Shown here piece after piece: positions 48,686 through 60,741 of a DNA stretch of 64,000 nucleotides. Position 1 is the stretch's first letter; each line of letters begins with the position of its first letter. The stretch is from contig NOWV01000038.1 of assembly GCA_003344405.1 (NCBI GenBank), positions 1 through 64,000 on the forward strand. The letters are read 5' to 3'. This stretch comes from Trichoplax sp. H2. Lineage: Eukaryota; Placozoa; Uniplacotomia; Trichoplacea. A program made the position numbers and the translations under genes. A model generated the notes under the pieces. It saw only the letters and a list, made by a program, of their open reading frames with translations. It did no database searches and was not told the DNA's origin.

Positions 48686-51600
48686 ATGCTAATACAGCGT
48701 TATTGCTTTCGTCGACACTTTAGTGTGCAGCAGAAAATCATGACAAGTCCAGCATCTGGTACTGCTTGTTCGTCCGCTATTTCTCGAGCTCTTAGTTTTA
48801 AATTAGTAGCTGAATGTTCTACTAGTAAAGCAAGAGCATGCTTAATAACGCTGCCAAAGTGTAGTGTGGAGAGCCCAGTTTTCATGCCGGTGGGTACTAA
48901 AGGAACAATGAAGGGATTAACATCCAAACAGTTAGAGGACATTGGCTTTCAAATCATTTTAGGAAACACCTACCATTTAGGAACTAATCCGGTTAGCATC
49001 ATTGAAAACCACGGATGTGATCATATTGCATAGACGAATTGAAATCTACTGTATAAATAGCATTAATGCACGGGAAAATCCAATTTTGCATACATAGGGA
49101 CCTGAATTAATGGAAAAGGCCAACGGATTGCATGATTTCATGAACTGGAAACGATCTATTTTAACTGTAAGGCATTTTTTGATAGAGATTAGATGCTACG
49201 TAATAGTTGGTATATATACTGTACTTCTTTTATCTTTGTTCAATATGCGTTTATCATTTAGCTACTAATATTGCCCTACGTATTTGATTTGTGGATTAAT
49301 AATCGTAACTGACACTGTTATGGGTGTGTGAGAATGTGAGATACTTCAAATATGTCTTCATTATAATACGCAATCTAGATCACAAATTGGAACAGTTCTC
49401 GTTGTACCAACTAATGCTCGCCTTATTCGCGACATACCACGCGCTTCTTAGCTTACTGATAATTAATAGATACGATTTGAAGAATCCTTACTGTAACTGT
49501 AAAATGGCGACAGTACTGATCAAATATTATTTACCTACAGGATCATCAAATATCATAATATTAACGTTTAATGTTTTGCTACTATCCTCTAACCCTTACC
49601 ATTGTACCATTTAATTGTGTCTGGTATCTTTTGGATAGGACAGTGGTGGCTATCAGATGGTATCGCTGCTAGATTTAGCTGAAATAACTGAGGTGAGAAT
49701 TGATAAATGAATGATAATGAGATGTTACGAATCTAACTAGTAGGAGTCGTGACAATTTAAGAGACCTGTAGTGCCATCATTTTAAGTAAACGCTATAAAA
49801 TAATTATAAATTATTACATATTGTAATTTCTGCCATTTTTCTATTGATTTCTAACGATTAGGAGGGAGTCAAATTTGCATCACCATATTCCGATGACATG
49901 TTACTATTAACACCAGAAAGATCAATTGAAATCCAGAACTCGATAGGCGCTGATATCATCATGCAATTAGATGATGTTGTTGCGAGTACTACTGAAGGAC
50001 CGAGAGTTGAAGAAGCCATGCATAGGTTGGAAATAACATGTATTATGTTTATTATCATCAAAAAGTGATGTTGGTTATTATAAGAGTTGTGCTATAGTAT
50101 CTTTGATTAAAACTACAAATTACCGATCGTATCATCGCATATTTACACACAGTTTAAATCTGTGATAATAATTCAGACAGCCCTAATTATACATTTGAAA
50201 ATTTTTCTGGCTTAGTACATTATTGACATCTATAATAATACAATTATCGATAAAGGAAATTCCCTTTAATATATTCTTAGATTTATAGAGAGAATGTTAC
50301 CGTTTAATATAGTATACATACTATTTATTAGTATATTTTTGATCTAAATTTAGGACAATTCGATGGCTGGATCGATGCATAACAGCACATAAAAATATGC
50401 ATCGCCAAAATTTATTCTGTATTGTACAGGGTGGGCTAGATATGGATCTTAGACGCAAGTGTGTTGAAGGTTAGTTTTGGCTTTAATTTCAATGTGATCA
50501 TTGAAGTGTATTTATGTGATGTTAGGACATTAAATAATTTCGTCGATAATCTTATGTTTACTAAGCTTGTACTTTTCCATTAGAAATTGTTAAACGAGAT
50601 ACACCTGGTATTGCTATTGGAGGTTTAAGTGGTGGTGAAGACAAACAAGTATTTTGGAAAGTTGTTGACTTATGTACTAGTTTGTTACCTAAAAATAAAC
50701 CGCGATACTTAATGGGAGTAGGGTGAGAAATGCAGATCAGTTTAAATCCTTTATTATTATATTGTATTTGAATATATCAGAACTATGGTAATACTAGGAA
50801 AACAAATATGATATAGACCTATCCTCTGACATTAGATACGCCGTAGATCTAGTGGTATGCTCAGCTTTGGGTGTCGATATGTATGATTGTGTATATCCAA
50901 CAAGAACGGCAGTAAGTTATTTATAAGTTTAGTCAAAGCTGAATATTTTCACGTTATTCTCACGATAAATATTATCGATACAATGTTATTTTGCAGAGAT
51001 TTGGTACAGCTCTTGTACCATGGGGACAGTTACGATTAAAGCAAAGTCAATATTCCATGGACTTTGACCCTATCGATAAAAATTGTTCATGCCTAACATG
51101 CAAGACGTATACCAGAGCTTATTTAAATTCAATAATTAAGCAGGAAACAGTTGCTTGCCATTTATTATCCATTCACAACTTAACCTATCAGGTGAAAGCC
51201 TAGTAATATTATCATCATATTTCAACTAGATTAATTTCAGTAATGTGTTATCGCTAAAGATGTATTAGTTAACAACAAAAGTAATTAAACTGTTGGCGTA
51301 TAGTATACATTACAGTTTATAGCGAAGGCAATATTGCAAGGAATAAAACCTATTTAAGCTACATTAACAATTTGAGCGAGATCTTGATGATGGAACATCA
51401 TGCATCATGATCACCATATAATTAATTCATTAATATCAGCTTCAGCTGTATAATAGTAAATTGTGCATTGGTATCTTTTTCCGTTCACTAAGCCGTGCAG
51501 TATCAATAGGTCATACTCATAAATAAGTAGATTGAATAATTAAGTTATAACGAAAATGAATTTTTTATATCTATTGCGCTGATTTTAAAACTCTTACAAA

Positions 51601-51796
51601 AATAGACTTTGGCAGTATTTGTATACACTAAACTTTATTTCTATTTCAGAAACAATTAATGGAGTCAATAAGAAAGAATATTATACAAAATACGTTCCCT
51701 CAATTTGTTAAAGACTTTATGAAGGAAATGTTTCCAGATGGCAACTATCCACAGTGGGCAGTAGATGCTCTAGCATCAGTTAATATACAATTGTAA
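48686..51796 (+). CDS. QTRT1: Queuine tRNA-ribosyltransferase catalytic subunit, 9 exons, 421 aa
   Basis: This enzyme exchanges guanine-34 for queuine in tRNAs with a GUN anticodon, as a heterodimer with QTRT2. Exons: 48686-48991, 49098-49166, 49639-49692, 49862-50025, 50354-50469, 50584-50722, 50836-50911, 50997-51191, 51650-51796; total 1266 bases, phases consistent. Key features: DSGGYQMVS with the substrate-binding Asp near residue 126; [24 protein letters not shown]; the nucleophile Asp in [15 protein letters not shown]; and zinc ligands Cys338, Cys340, Cys343 (CSCLTC) and His368. Human QTRT1 is about 403 residues. The first ATG gives a basic, aromatic extension ([12 protein letters not shown]); an internal ATG at residue 19 would give a protein of nearly human length, so either start may be used. 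Confidence 0.93.
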
Positions 51797-52667
51797 AGAT
51801 GCACAAAGATGATAAAATTTTCCCATTTTTTATTCAATTTGAACAGAACAATTTCAAACTAGTTTCTACGATAATATAATCGTAGCAATTTTACATGGAA
51901 TATGCGATGAAAAAGCCAGAGATATTCGAATGCAGTCTAACATAGCCTAATTTTAATTACATGATTTACAGTTAGCTTCTTTGTTAAAGTACACGTACGG
52001 TATGTACGGCAGCGTAAAAATGGACTTGGGTTCACAGCACTATGTACATTATATCTTATTCGCTTCAATAGCGAAAATTTTCGTTATAAAATGTAATTAA
52101 TCAATTTATACTTTCATAACCAAAGCAGATTGGAAACAATGGAACCCTGACTGCTTTTTAAATAACATTACGCTTATTGCAGTATACGTGTATACTATGT
52201 ACTATGAAGAGAAATAAAATGTTATTTGCAATGATTTTACAGCGGCTCAAACGTTCATTGTGCAATCTGACAACTTTGCAAATAAGATCTTACATCTGAT
52301 AGGAGAGGAGTATCACTTGTAGTAACAGCAAGCTTTATTTTCGATAACTACGAAATCGTCATACGAAGTGTTCGATTTACGGTACTCTACATTACTATTT
52401 TCACGAATAATTATCATTTGTTACTAGATGACTGAAAAATTGCAACGATTGCTAGGCTAAGATTGCCATCAATATTTTCTGTCGTTGTGTTCTAGCTACA
52501 GCGGAGCTCATGGGCATTTTCAGCAACTGTCCATTATCGACTAGTTTTTGTTGATTCAAGTCTGTAAAAAATGCACAGCACCAGGGCTATCCGGCTGCAA
52601 TGATTACTGTCAAAGATACAAGATACAGTAGATGTAGGCCCCCTAGTCCACGTACTCGTATAGTTGA
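51797..52667. other. Convergent intergenic region (QTRT1 / C1orf52-like)
   Basis: The two genes meet tail to tail. A poly(A)-signal-like AATAAA lies near 52212 for QTRT1. No gene seen. Confidence 0.5.
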
Positions 52668-53309
52668 TTAGAAGCGGTCATTATTAAATGATTGCTTTAG
52701 AATTCGCTTTTCTTCTTCCACGTAGCTCTTTCCTCTAGCAGATTGTCCAAGATCTCTTTTTCTTTTTTCTCTTTGGCGATAAGTTATCGCTGCATCAGAA
52801 GTTTTTCTCTTGGTTGGAAATTTATCATGGGCGATATTGGATGTTGTTGGTTGATTTTCCATCATTTTCGAGCTCTCCTTATCAAGGTCATTTTCCGTCG
52901 TTTCTGCATTGCTTGATGGATCATTGGTTTCGGAATACTTTACGGGAGCTGCAGAGACTACGTTAGGATTACTTGACATTGGCCCACTAATAGTAGGTAC
53001 TTTTTTATGCATAGCTTTGGCACTACTGAATACTTGATCACTAACTATTTCCCAATTGATTATATTATAATAGTCATCATCATCATTGCGATAAAATGAT
53101 GGTCTGGTTTTTTTAGATAAGATGGCTTCTGGATCTGGTAGGACTATCCCTTTAGCAGTTTTATTGATCGATGCGTTATCCTCAGTAGTAGTAGTCACAG
53201 TCGATTGGCCAGGCTGAGATTTGATATTTTCATCATCACTATCAGAGCTGCTGGTGTCGTCATTTGCAAGAAATGACAGTGGATCGGAAGCTGGATTACT
53301 AGCGGACAT
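52668..53309 (-). CDS. C1orf52-like protein (UPF0690 family), single exon, 213 aa
   Basis: The N-terminus DPLSFLANDD, followed by an acidic serine run (SSSDSDDE), a central PDPEAILSKKTRPSFYRN, and a C-terminal block with KRKRDLGQSARGKSYVEEEK resemble the vertebrate C1orf52 family as I recall it. In that family DPLS-type and EEEKRILR-type segments bracket a low-complexity middle. The rest is Ser/Thr/Asn-rich and probably disordered. Basic clusters suggest a nuclear protein. The molecular function of the family is not established. The ATG is the first in frame. Head-to-head with PINK1, 2.36 kb apart. Confidence 0.6.
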   Translation of the reverse strand: MSASNPASDPLSFLANDDTSSSDSDDENIKSQPGQSTVTTTTEDNASINKTAKGIVLPDPEAILSKKTRPSFYRNDDDDYYNIINWEIVSDQVFSSAKAMHKKVPTISGPMSSNPNVVSAAPVKYSETNDPSSNAETTENDLDKESSKMMENQPTTSNIAHDKFPTKRKTSDAAITYRQREKRKRDLGQSARGKSYVEEEKRILKQSFNNDRF

Positions 53310-55666
53310 GTTGGCTTGAGGTCATGAATTGAATATCAGAGTACTCGTATTCTACTGGTAAATATTACTAACGGAGGTAATGATGCTAGCAATCAAGTAC
53401 ACCATCTACTAGAGGACACGTTTTCAGATCACACGCTGAATTAATTATAAATATGGCAGTACCCTTATCATCTGAAATTATTCTTATAGAAGGCTAACGA
53501 TAGTCTGGGAGCTACCAGTTTTGGATTTCAAATGAGCGGGCTGATTCTGATCGATAGTCATCGACGTTCTATGCAGTTCCACTATTGCTATAGCTACTCG
53601 ATGGTGAGATTTGGAGTTACTGAACACTACTGCGCATGTGGATTTTCATCTCAAGTACAGTGTCCACTTTGTATATAGCGTCTCGCGTACTTTAATTGAT
53701 AATTACCATGAAAGTAAACGTTATAGATGCATTTTAATGACAGATTCGAGTGAATGAACTCTTTCTCTATCGACTGATATGAAATTGATTCAAAAAACCA
53801 CAACAATTTTATCCATTTTTTGGCAGAAAAATGATCGAAATTAGCCCTTCCACCGTTTACAGTGTACAGTATACAGTGTAGTGTATCGCAGTTTCAGCAC
53901 GGTCTACAGTACAGTACATACTGTACTGTACTGTACAGTACTGTACAGTACATACAGTATTGTATGTACTGTACAGTACTGTACCACTGTAGATTGGATA
54001 TTACGAGGATGAATTGAATGCTTTGTTGCGTTCAATCTTCTACAACGTTGTCGTAACATGGCTCATGCTGTACAGTAATATCGTAGCTTGTTGCCTTGCA
54101 TTGTACTGAATGTGCTATAGCAGTTTCAGCCATACTGTTAAGCAGTAAAATAAAAATGAATTACTAGATGCCTTATTAGACTACTGCAAACGACAAGTTC
54201 TCAGGCGTGTCGAGCGTATTGTACAGTGTACAGTACACTGCTTACAGTATGCACTGTAGCGTACGTATTGTACACTGTACCGTACTGTACTGTACGTTCC
54301 ACCTTTGATGGTGATTCGGCCTGGGAATAGTCCGGTTCGGTTCGGTTCGAACCGTTATGATCTACAGTATATCTCTAGAATGGCTGGGCCCTTACTTGGA
54401 CCGTGACATACTGTATTGTACTGTACCGTACTGTACCGTTTACTAGCCTACCTGCCAGCTTTTACTATGACATCATGTTTTCTTGACGGTCATAAACATC
54501 AACATTTTCAAGCAGCCAAGTCGACAGCCATCTTCTCCTTCCATCGATCTCGTGGACCTTCTTTCGATCCTTCTTTCAACACCAATTCAGTAGGATAATC
54601 TCCATCTTCAGTATCGTTGAGGTAGATTGTTTCAAGTCATTCGAGTCCTCTAAAGTTTCTGTGCGCCAACACGATCAAAGCGATTATTGGCCCACCAAAT
54701 TTCAAGGTACAGTCAACAGTTTTCATTGCATGCTTTACATGGACTTGAGAAGCGCAAAACATGGAGTATGTTGTAGCAACGGTCGATCATATCCATCAGT
54801 TGTAGGCAAGGAGTATACGTATACAGTGCACTCGTAAGCTTGAAAATATTCTCTATCCAAGTAAAATACATGCAGTGTAGTTTAGTGGATAAAAGGTCAA
54901 TCAATCAGTCTATCTTTTCATTCAAATCATTACCTTGGATAAAATAGCTTTACCAACGCTCGACTTTTGCGGTAGCATCATGAATCCAGATGTATTGAAA
55001 AAGGATAACGAGAAGTTACTTTCAATCACTTGAAAGACATATAGGAGAAATCGTGAATGAATTGACAATGATTTCTTCTTATTTCGGAATAGAAATATTG
55101 GCATTCCAAGCGGCAATCGTCATCAAACACTGCATAGTCCTTCTTGGACGATCAACCACCCATACATACGTCATTCTACGCGTATTGGATCAAAACGAAC
55201 CGCTGTCAAGATCAGACGATGAAATTGTCCTAATCTAACGGTAACAGTGGAAGTAACATTATTAATCGCTTTTTAGTATCTTTCTGTTGGAAACTGTTAA
55301 AACTGATAAGGTACCTTAATATTCATAGCAAGGGTCTAACATTGAAGTGATATCCTTGGCCATAAGTTAGACTTTTGAATATCTGCCTACTTATTTACAG
55401 TTAATGAATGTATTCTAATTAATTATACTTATACACTGTAGTAATGTGATAGCATTGCATAAAATCATACTGACTGCACGTTTCTTTATTATGTAGCCAA
55501 AGCATGCATGCTTTAGGCTATTATATTGAAGCCTTAGTAGACTTTGCAATAGAAATTTAAACCTTTACCAAGTAGTATGACTAGAATATAAAGATGGTTA
55601 TTATTGACTAATTGACTCCTTCTCTCTGATAACGATGAATCGAAATGCAGTTCAAGATATCTGGAT
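53310..55666. other. Divergent intergenic region between C1orf52-like and PINK1
   Basis: Holds both promoters and a dense palindrome cluster (listed separately). No coding exon supported. Confidence 0.5.
53870..54440. repeat. Cluster of TACTGTACAGTA-type palindromes
   Basis: Long near-perfect self-complementary runs made of TACTGTAC and GTACAGTA words, densest at 53905-53985, with outliers to 54440. A GGTTCGGTTCGGTTCGAACC block at about 54331-54350 is a separate nested palindrome. Confidence 0.85.
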
Positions 55667-58600
55667 ATGGCGTTAATCCTCCGTCGAATATTTAATAATT
55701 TGAGTAAATTTCTGCCACAGTTTGGTAAGTTATTAAAAGCACAGCCACCATACGTATACAGTTTTCATTCTTGTTCTGCAATACTCTAAAAAATATTCTA
55801 CACAGCATACAAACTATTATAAATATCTTTATTAAGACAATTCATTTTCTACAAGTTACTAAAATCAATCACCAAGTTTACTGCACTATATACTAATCAC
55901 AATAGTCTTTCTGTCAATAAAGAATAGCATAGAGTTTATGATAGCCACGCACTAGGAATAATTGTATTATTTATGAAAGTTCAGTTACTTCAGTATATTG
56001 GTTATTGACAGAAAAGCTACTAATTGTTATAACGATAATTAGTACCAAGTTCTATGCTACTGTATGATATACACTCATGCAATTGGATGAAAATTAATCC
56101 AAGTACTGTACTACGTCAACTATTCAGTTTACTTCTGCCAATGTAAATGTCAAAATTTCTTACAAGACTATATATATAAGTACTAGTTATATAGGCGTTT
56201 AATGTAATTATTACCTTCCATTAACTACTTTCATTCAAGAGCCTGGATTTGAAAGAGGTGCGAAACAAGTCTTTACAGAAAATATCAACAACGCCACCCT
56301 AACAACAAGAATCGTCTCAAAAGATAATCAAATTGTGGTCAAGAATTCTAACTACAGTAAACTTGAAAATGGCTCTGTTAGTAGATTAAGAATAGTTGCA
56401 CGTGGTCTTATAGGCAAAAGCTATATTTCGAACAATCTACATTTGATTAAAAGTAAGTACTATATCAATTTGCTTAATGTTACTGAACTGTATGTCGCTT
56501 ATCGACTAGTTTACTAGTCCTACAACCCTAACGCAACGTTAATAACCCATGTTATTGCATTGTAATATAGAAATTGCCTCCGCAACCAGGTTAGTTTTTA
56601 CAAGGCGCTTTCCACTATCAACACCAATCTTTGCTCTCTTAGGCTTTACAGTAGCAGGTAACACGAATACAAGTGTGTTTTCAATTGCATTAGAAATATT
56701 TACTTGTGAGATTATGATCAATTTGAGAACTAGTTAAAACTATAATAATATATCTACTACGAACTTGACAGGACCTAGATATAATGAACAACAAATGGAA
56801 CAGCAGAAGCTGGTTGTTTCACTACAATCTCTGCTGAAAATATGCCATAACAAATTGGAAAAAGATAACGCTGCTAGCGAAATCAGTTGCAGTTGTGATA
56901 CTACTAATAGTTATAAAGTCGGCCCTAGATTGGGCAGCAGATCATGCTGTAGCGCAGTGTATGCTACCAAATGTTCATGTGGCAAAGAGGTAAAGGAATT
57001 CAAATTGCATAAATCATACAGATAGGATTTACAGTGCCACGCATGGACTGTTTGTTTATTTGAAATATACGTTAATTAAATAAAATCATTTTCGGTGAAT
57101 GATACCAATGTAGTCATGACAGTTTTTATTTAAAAATAGTATGCAATGAAAATGATGTTTAATTACGGGAATTCAAAGGATGATTTTATTCGCAAGGTTA
57201 GACATACCTGAAAAGATTTTAAAAATACAATATTTCGTGCTTTTGGCTATAGAACTGTATCATGTTTTTATCTCATGCTATAGTATAGCTATAGACGTAG
57301 AATAATATTTTAAACTAGTAGTCAAACTGTTCTACCTAGAATCAGTTCCAATTGAATAAGATTGACATTATTTAAATTTAGCATTACTTGTTTAAATGAA
57401 TATTAACGTAGAAACGCGTAATCAAATTACCCTATCTAAAGAAATGTAACAATTATTGACAATCAGTCTGATTGACATGTAATAATATTTCAGAATTTTT
57501 TGCGCGAGTATTGTCTCCTTTCGCCTTTACCGGTTACTCGTGTTGACGAGATGGAATCATCGAAAAATAGTCAATCGCGAATTCTTGTCCATCCTAATAT
57601 TATTCGCTTAGATAAAGTAATTATTGATGAAATACAATACTGCGATGATGCCATGCATGAATACCCAGATGCTTTGCCACCGTCTCCGTTAAATCCTTCT
57701 GGATTAGGCCGCCATAGGACAATGTTCTTATTTATGAAAAAGTAAGAACTAGTATTTCCTTCTTAGCCAGTATCGGTGCAACCTTTTCTAATACAAACGG
57801 TATGCTTAGTACTACCTATTTGACCTTGACTATGATTTTCTCAGGTACGATATGACGTTAAGAGAATATGTTCACAGTAAAGGGATTATTCCAAACGACG
57901 AAGCTACTATGTTACTTCTTCAATTGTTACAAGGTGTTGATTATCTAAACAAGAATTATATTGCTCACCGTGATTTAAAGTCAGACAATATACTGGTTAG
58001 TATACGCGTATAATTGAAACCAAAATTTTCATTTGTATTTAGTTACTTGTTTGTATGAATGATGTCGGTTTATTATCAATAACGATGAATAACTTAATCA
58101 TTGTAACACCTAGATAGTTAATCTACCTACCTTGTAAACGCATTACTTAGACGGCAACCGATAATGATAATAAAATCATTGTTTTGCTTTAGATCGAAGA
58201 AGTAGATCCATATCCGCTTCTTGCTATCACAGATTTTGGGGAATGTCTTGATGATACAGCACTCAAACTTGTAGTTCCTTACATTTCTAACTGCATAGAT
58301 CGCGGTGGCAACTCATCGCTTATGGCACCTGAAGTTAGTAGTGACTGTATTTTATGTATTATATCTGTTACACAGATGATTTATTAGTAGAAATGATAAT
58401 AATGCTGTTAAGGAAATAATTTTCATTTTGATACACAGATTAAGAATGCTGAACCTGGTCACAATTCAGTCCTAGATTATCGAAGATCAGACGGTAAATT
58501 AGGTTCAAAAACAAGAATGTCCTTGTATAGAGTGTAGCATCTCAATAGACGTGCAAGCTAAACATAACACTTCTTTATTGTTTTGTATTAGTTTGGGCAA

Positions 58601-59513
58601 TTGGATGCTTGGCTTTCGAGATATTTGGTCAGGAGAACCCCTTTCTGAATACCTTCGATAGTTCTAGCTATCAAGAATATGAACTCCCAGAATTGCCAAG
58701 GTATCATTCTGTTAAGGCCTACGTAATTCACTTTTCATACTAGTAGTACCATTTAGGAGTACCTTGATATTATTATTATTACCGTTAAAAGTTATTTATA
58801 CTCCTTTCCAGTCGAGTACCTTTGATCGTTCGTAAAATCGTGCGCAACTTATTAAGAAAAGATTCAAGTAACAGATTGCCAGCAAGCTTAGCAATTGCTG
58901 CTCTTTCTTTTTGGCGGTGGGGACCGATAAATTGGCGCGCTCTTATGATGTATGAAACGGGTTTATCAAACCTAAATGAAGAGGATATTCAACGGTAAGA
59001 TGTTTTCAAAGATAACATTTGTTATTTCGTTATGATTAAGTGATTTTTCCAATACTACATTCATCTATTCAATCTCTGTTAATGAAATATTAATTTATAC
59101 GAACTATAGCACTAAGATTGACATATCGTAGCCAGAGCAGCTAATAATACTTAGTAGTATGCAGTATGTGATAGTGTACAACAATTATATTTTATACCAT
59201 CAGCATGCACGTAAAAGTTTTTACTATGAATTATTTTTAAAGCTGGCTCAGCGAAACGGCATTTCAGTTATCGATCCAAATCATGCAATGTCAAGCTCAT
59301 GGACATAAGCTTACACCTGAATTACAGGTACGCAGTAGTAATGGTATTTTAGATGTATCCTTAAAAGAAAGACCAAAAATAATACTATACGCGCATGTTA
59401 TCATGATTCAATTATATTTAGAAAATAAATTCTTTCTTTAGGCGAAATATCATTTCTTGGTTTCTACTTCCGCTGCTGATATCAAGCTTGCCGTAGAAAG
59501 TCTGTATTGTTAA
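55667..59513 (+). CDS. PINK1: PINK1 mitochondrial Ser/Thr kinase, 13 exons, 558 aa
   Basis: PINK1 senses damaged mitochondria and phosphorylates ubiquitin and Parkin. Exons: 55667-55724, 56240-56452, 56571-56657, 56772-56989, 57140-57196, 57494-57741, 57845-57995, 58193-58333, 58439-58493, 58592-58700, 58812-58994, 59243-59327, 59442-59513; total 1677 bases, phases consistent. Seen: a targeting-type N-terminus (MALILRRIFNNLSKFLPQF); a short hydrophobic segment (STPIFALLGFTVAG, about 106-119); a glutamine-rich linker; a glycine loop (VGPRLGSRSCCSAVY); ATP lysine Lys196 (YAMKMMF); HPNIIRL; catalytic HRDLKSDN (Asp337); DFG (Asp358); DRGGNSSLMAPE; and a C-terminal extension. Family-specific segments such as DALPPSPLNPSGLGRHRTMF and SYQEYELPELP fit PINK1, not other kinases. 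Two upstream ATGs (55633 and about 55642) lie in other frames and stop quickly. Human PINK1 is 581 residues. Confidence 0.93.
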
Positions 59514-60741
59514 CATTGTATGCTTTATAGTTAGAGAGCCATGATTTGTCTGCTATCCATTCATGCTATATAGAAAATATAGGAAATGGCATTGTGATTG
59601 TTAATTACGTAGAATTTAATTAGCAAGAAATGATGATAATTTCTTTTACTGTACTGTATACGGTTTAATTTTGGGGTTCAAATATTTGATAAATTTGTTA
59701 ATAGATTAAAAATAGGTGCACTATTTATCTAATTTCAGATATTATTAAAAGCTTTTCTTCAACTAAGATCTTTCGAACAATTTTTTTTAGTGATAGCGAC
59801 TTTATTTTCCTATTACTGTTGACATTAACTAAATTCAACGTTTAGATGCTTAGGTACAGACCTGAGCTAATGCACACAGTACTAATATTTGCACTCAAGC
59901 TAAGATAGCTAGTACTGTAAATTAAAAGTACAACTGTAGGGAAAGCTAATTTGTTCGATATCATATCATGAGCTTTATACTGTTGTTACTGCTATGTATA
60001 TCGAATCTTTTGAACAGTATACTAGTATCGAATCGACAGTTGAGATTCCTAATTATCGTCGTGTTCGTTTAATTAACAGAAATCTTGTAAGAATCTCAAC
60101 AGCGCAGTGCTAGACGAAGTCTTACATTAGTTATCCTTGATTGACTTGTTCTTGTTACAACTTTATATGCACATTTGATTGACAATTACTCCATTAGCAA
60201 TAATTACAGTACTATACATTAGTGCACTATAATGCTGTTTACTAAAATACCTCCATTCCTGACTAGATCGAAATTGCTTCTCTTAACTACTTTCACTTGA
60301 TAGTTCCCGATCAACTCGATATTCGACGTGACAAATGTGAGTTGTAAAGGAAGTAAATTTTAAAGTTGTTATCCATCAACAGTGATGAAGGTATCATGCA
60401 GACTAGGTAGAAATTGTTGATTGGCCACTTTTACTTAACAGTTGGCGACACTATGAAGGTAAAGTTTGACAATCTATATTCTACATACGTCTAAAAGTAG
60501 CCGATGTTGAAGATTTCGTGGCAGAATAGAGATTGTCGACCATTGCATTATTGATACAAGGAAAACCTAGTAGACACGCACAGTCTACAGTTGCGTACTC
60601 GGAGCCTACGCATACAGTACATGGAACCGGGTATCAATTCGTATAAAGTCATTGTTAAGAATGGATTTAAAATCTGCGCATATAATAACATACATGCTAG
60701 TCTATACATACTCGTAGATCATTTTATTTTAACCTGCAATC
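59514..60741. other. Intergenic region after PINK1
   Basis: Probable PINK1 3' untranslated region, then DNA with no recognised gene. Confidence 0.45.

Noticed and set aside
49324-49614. 96-codon plus-strand frame inside a QTRT1 intron
   Set aside because: It begins at a non-ATG codon, lies wholly in intron 2 and interrupts the enzyme between two conserved blocks.
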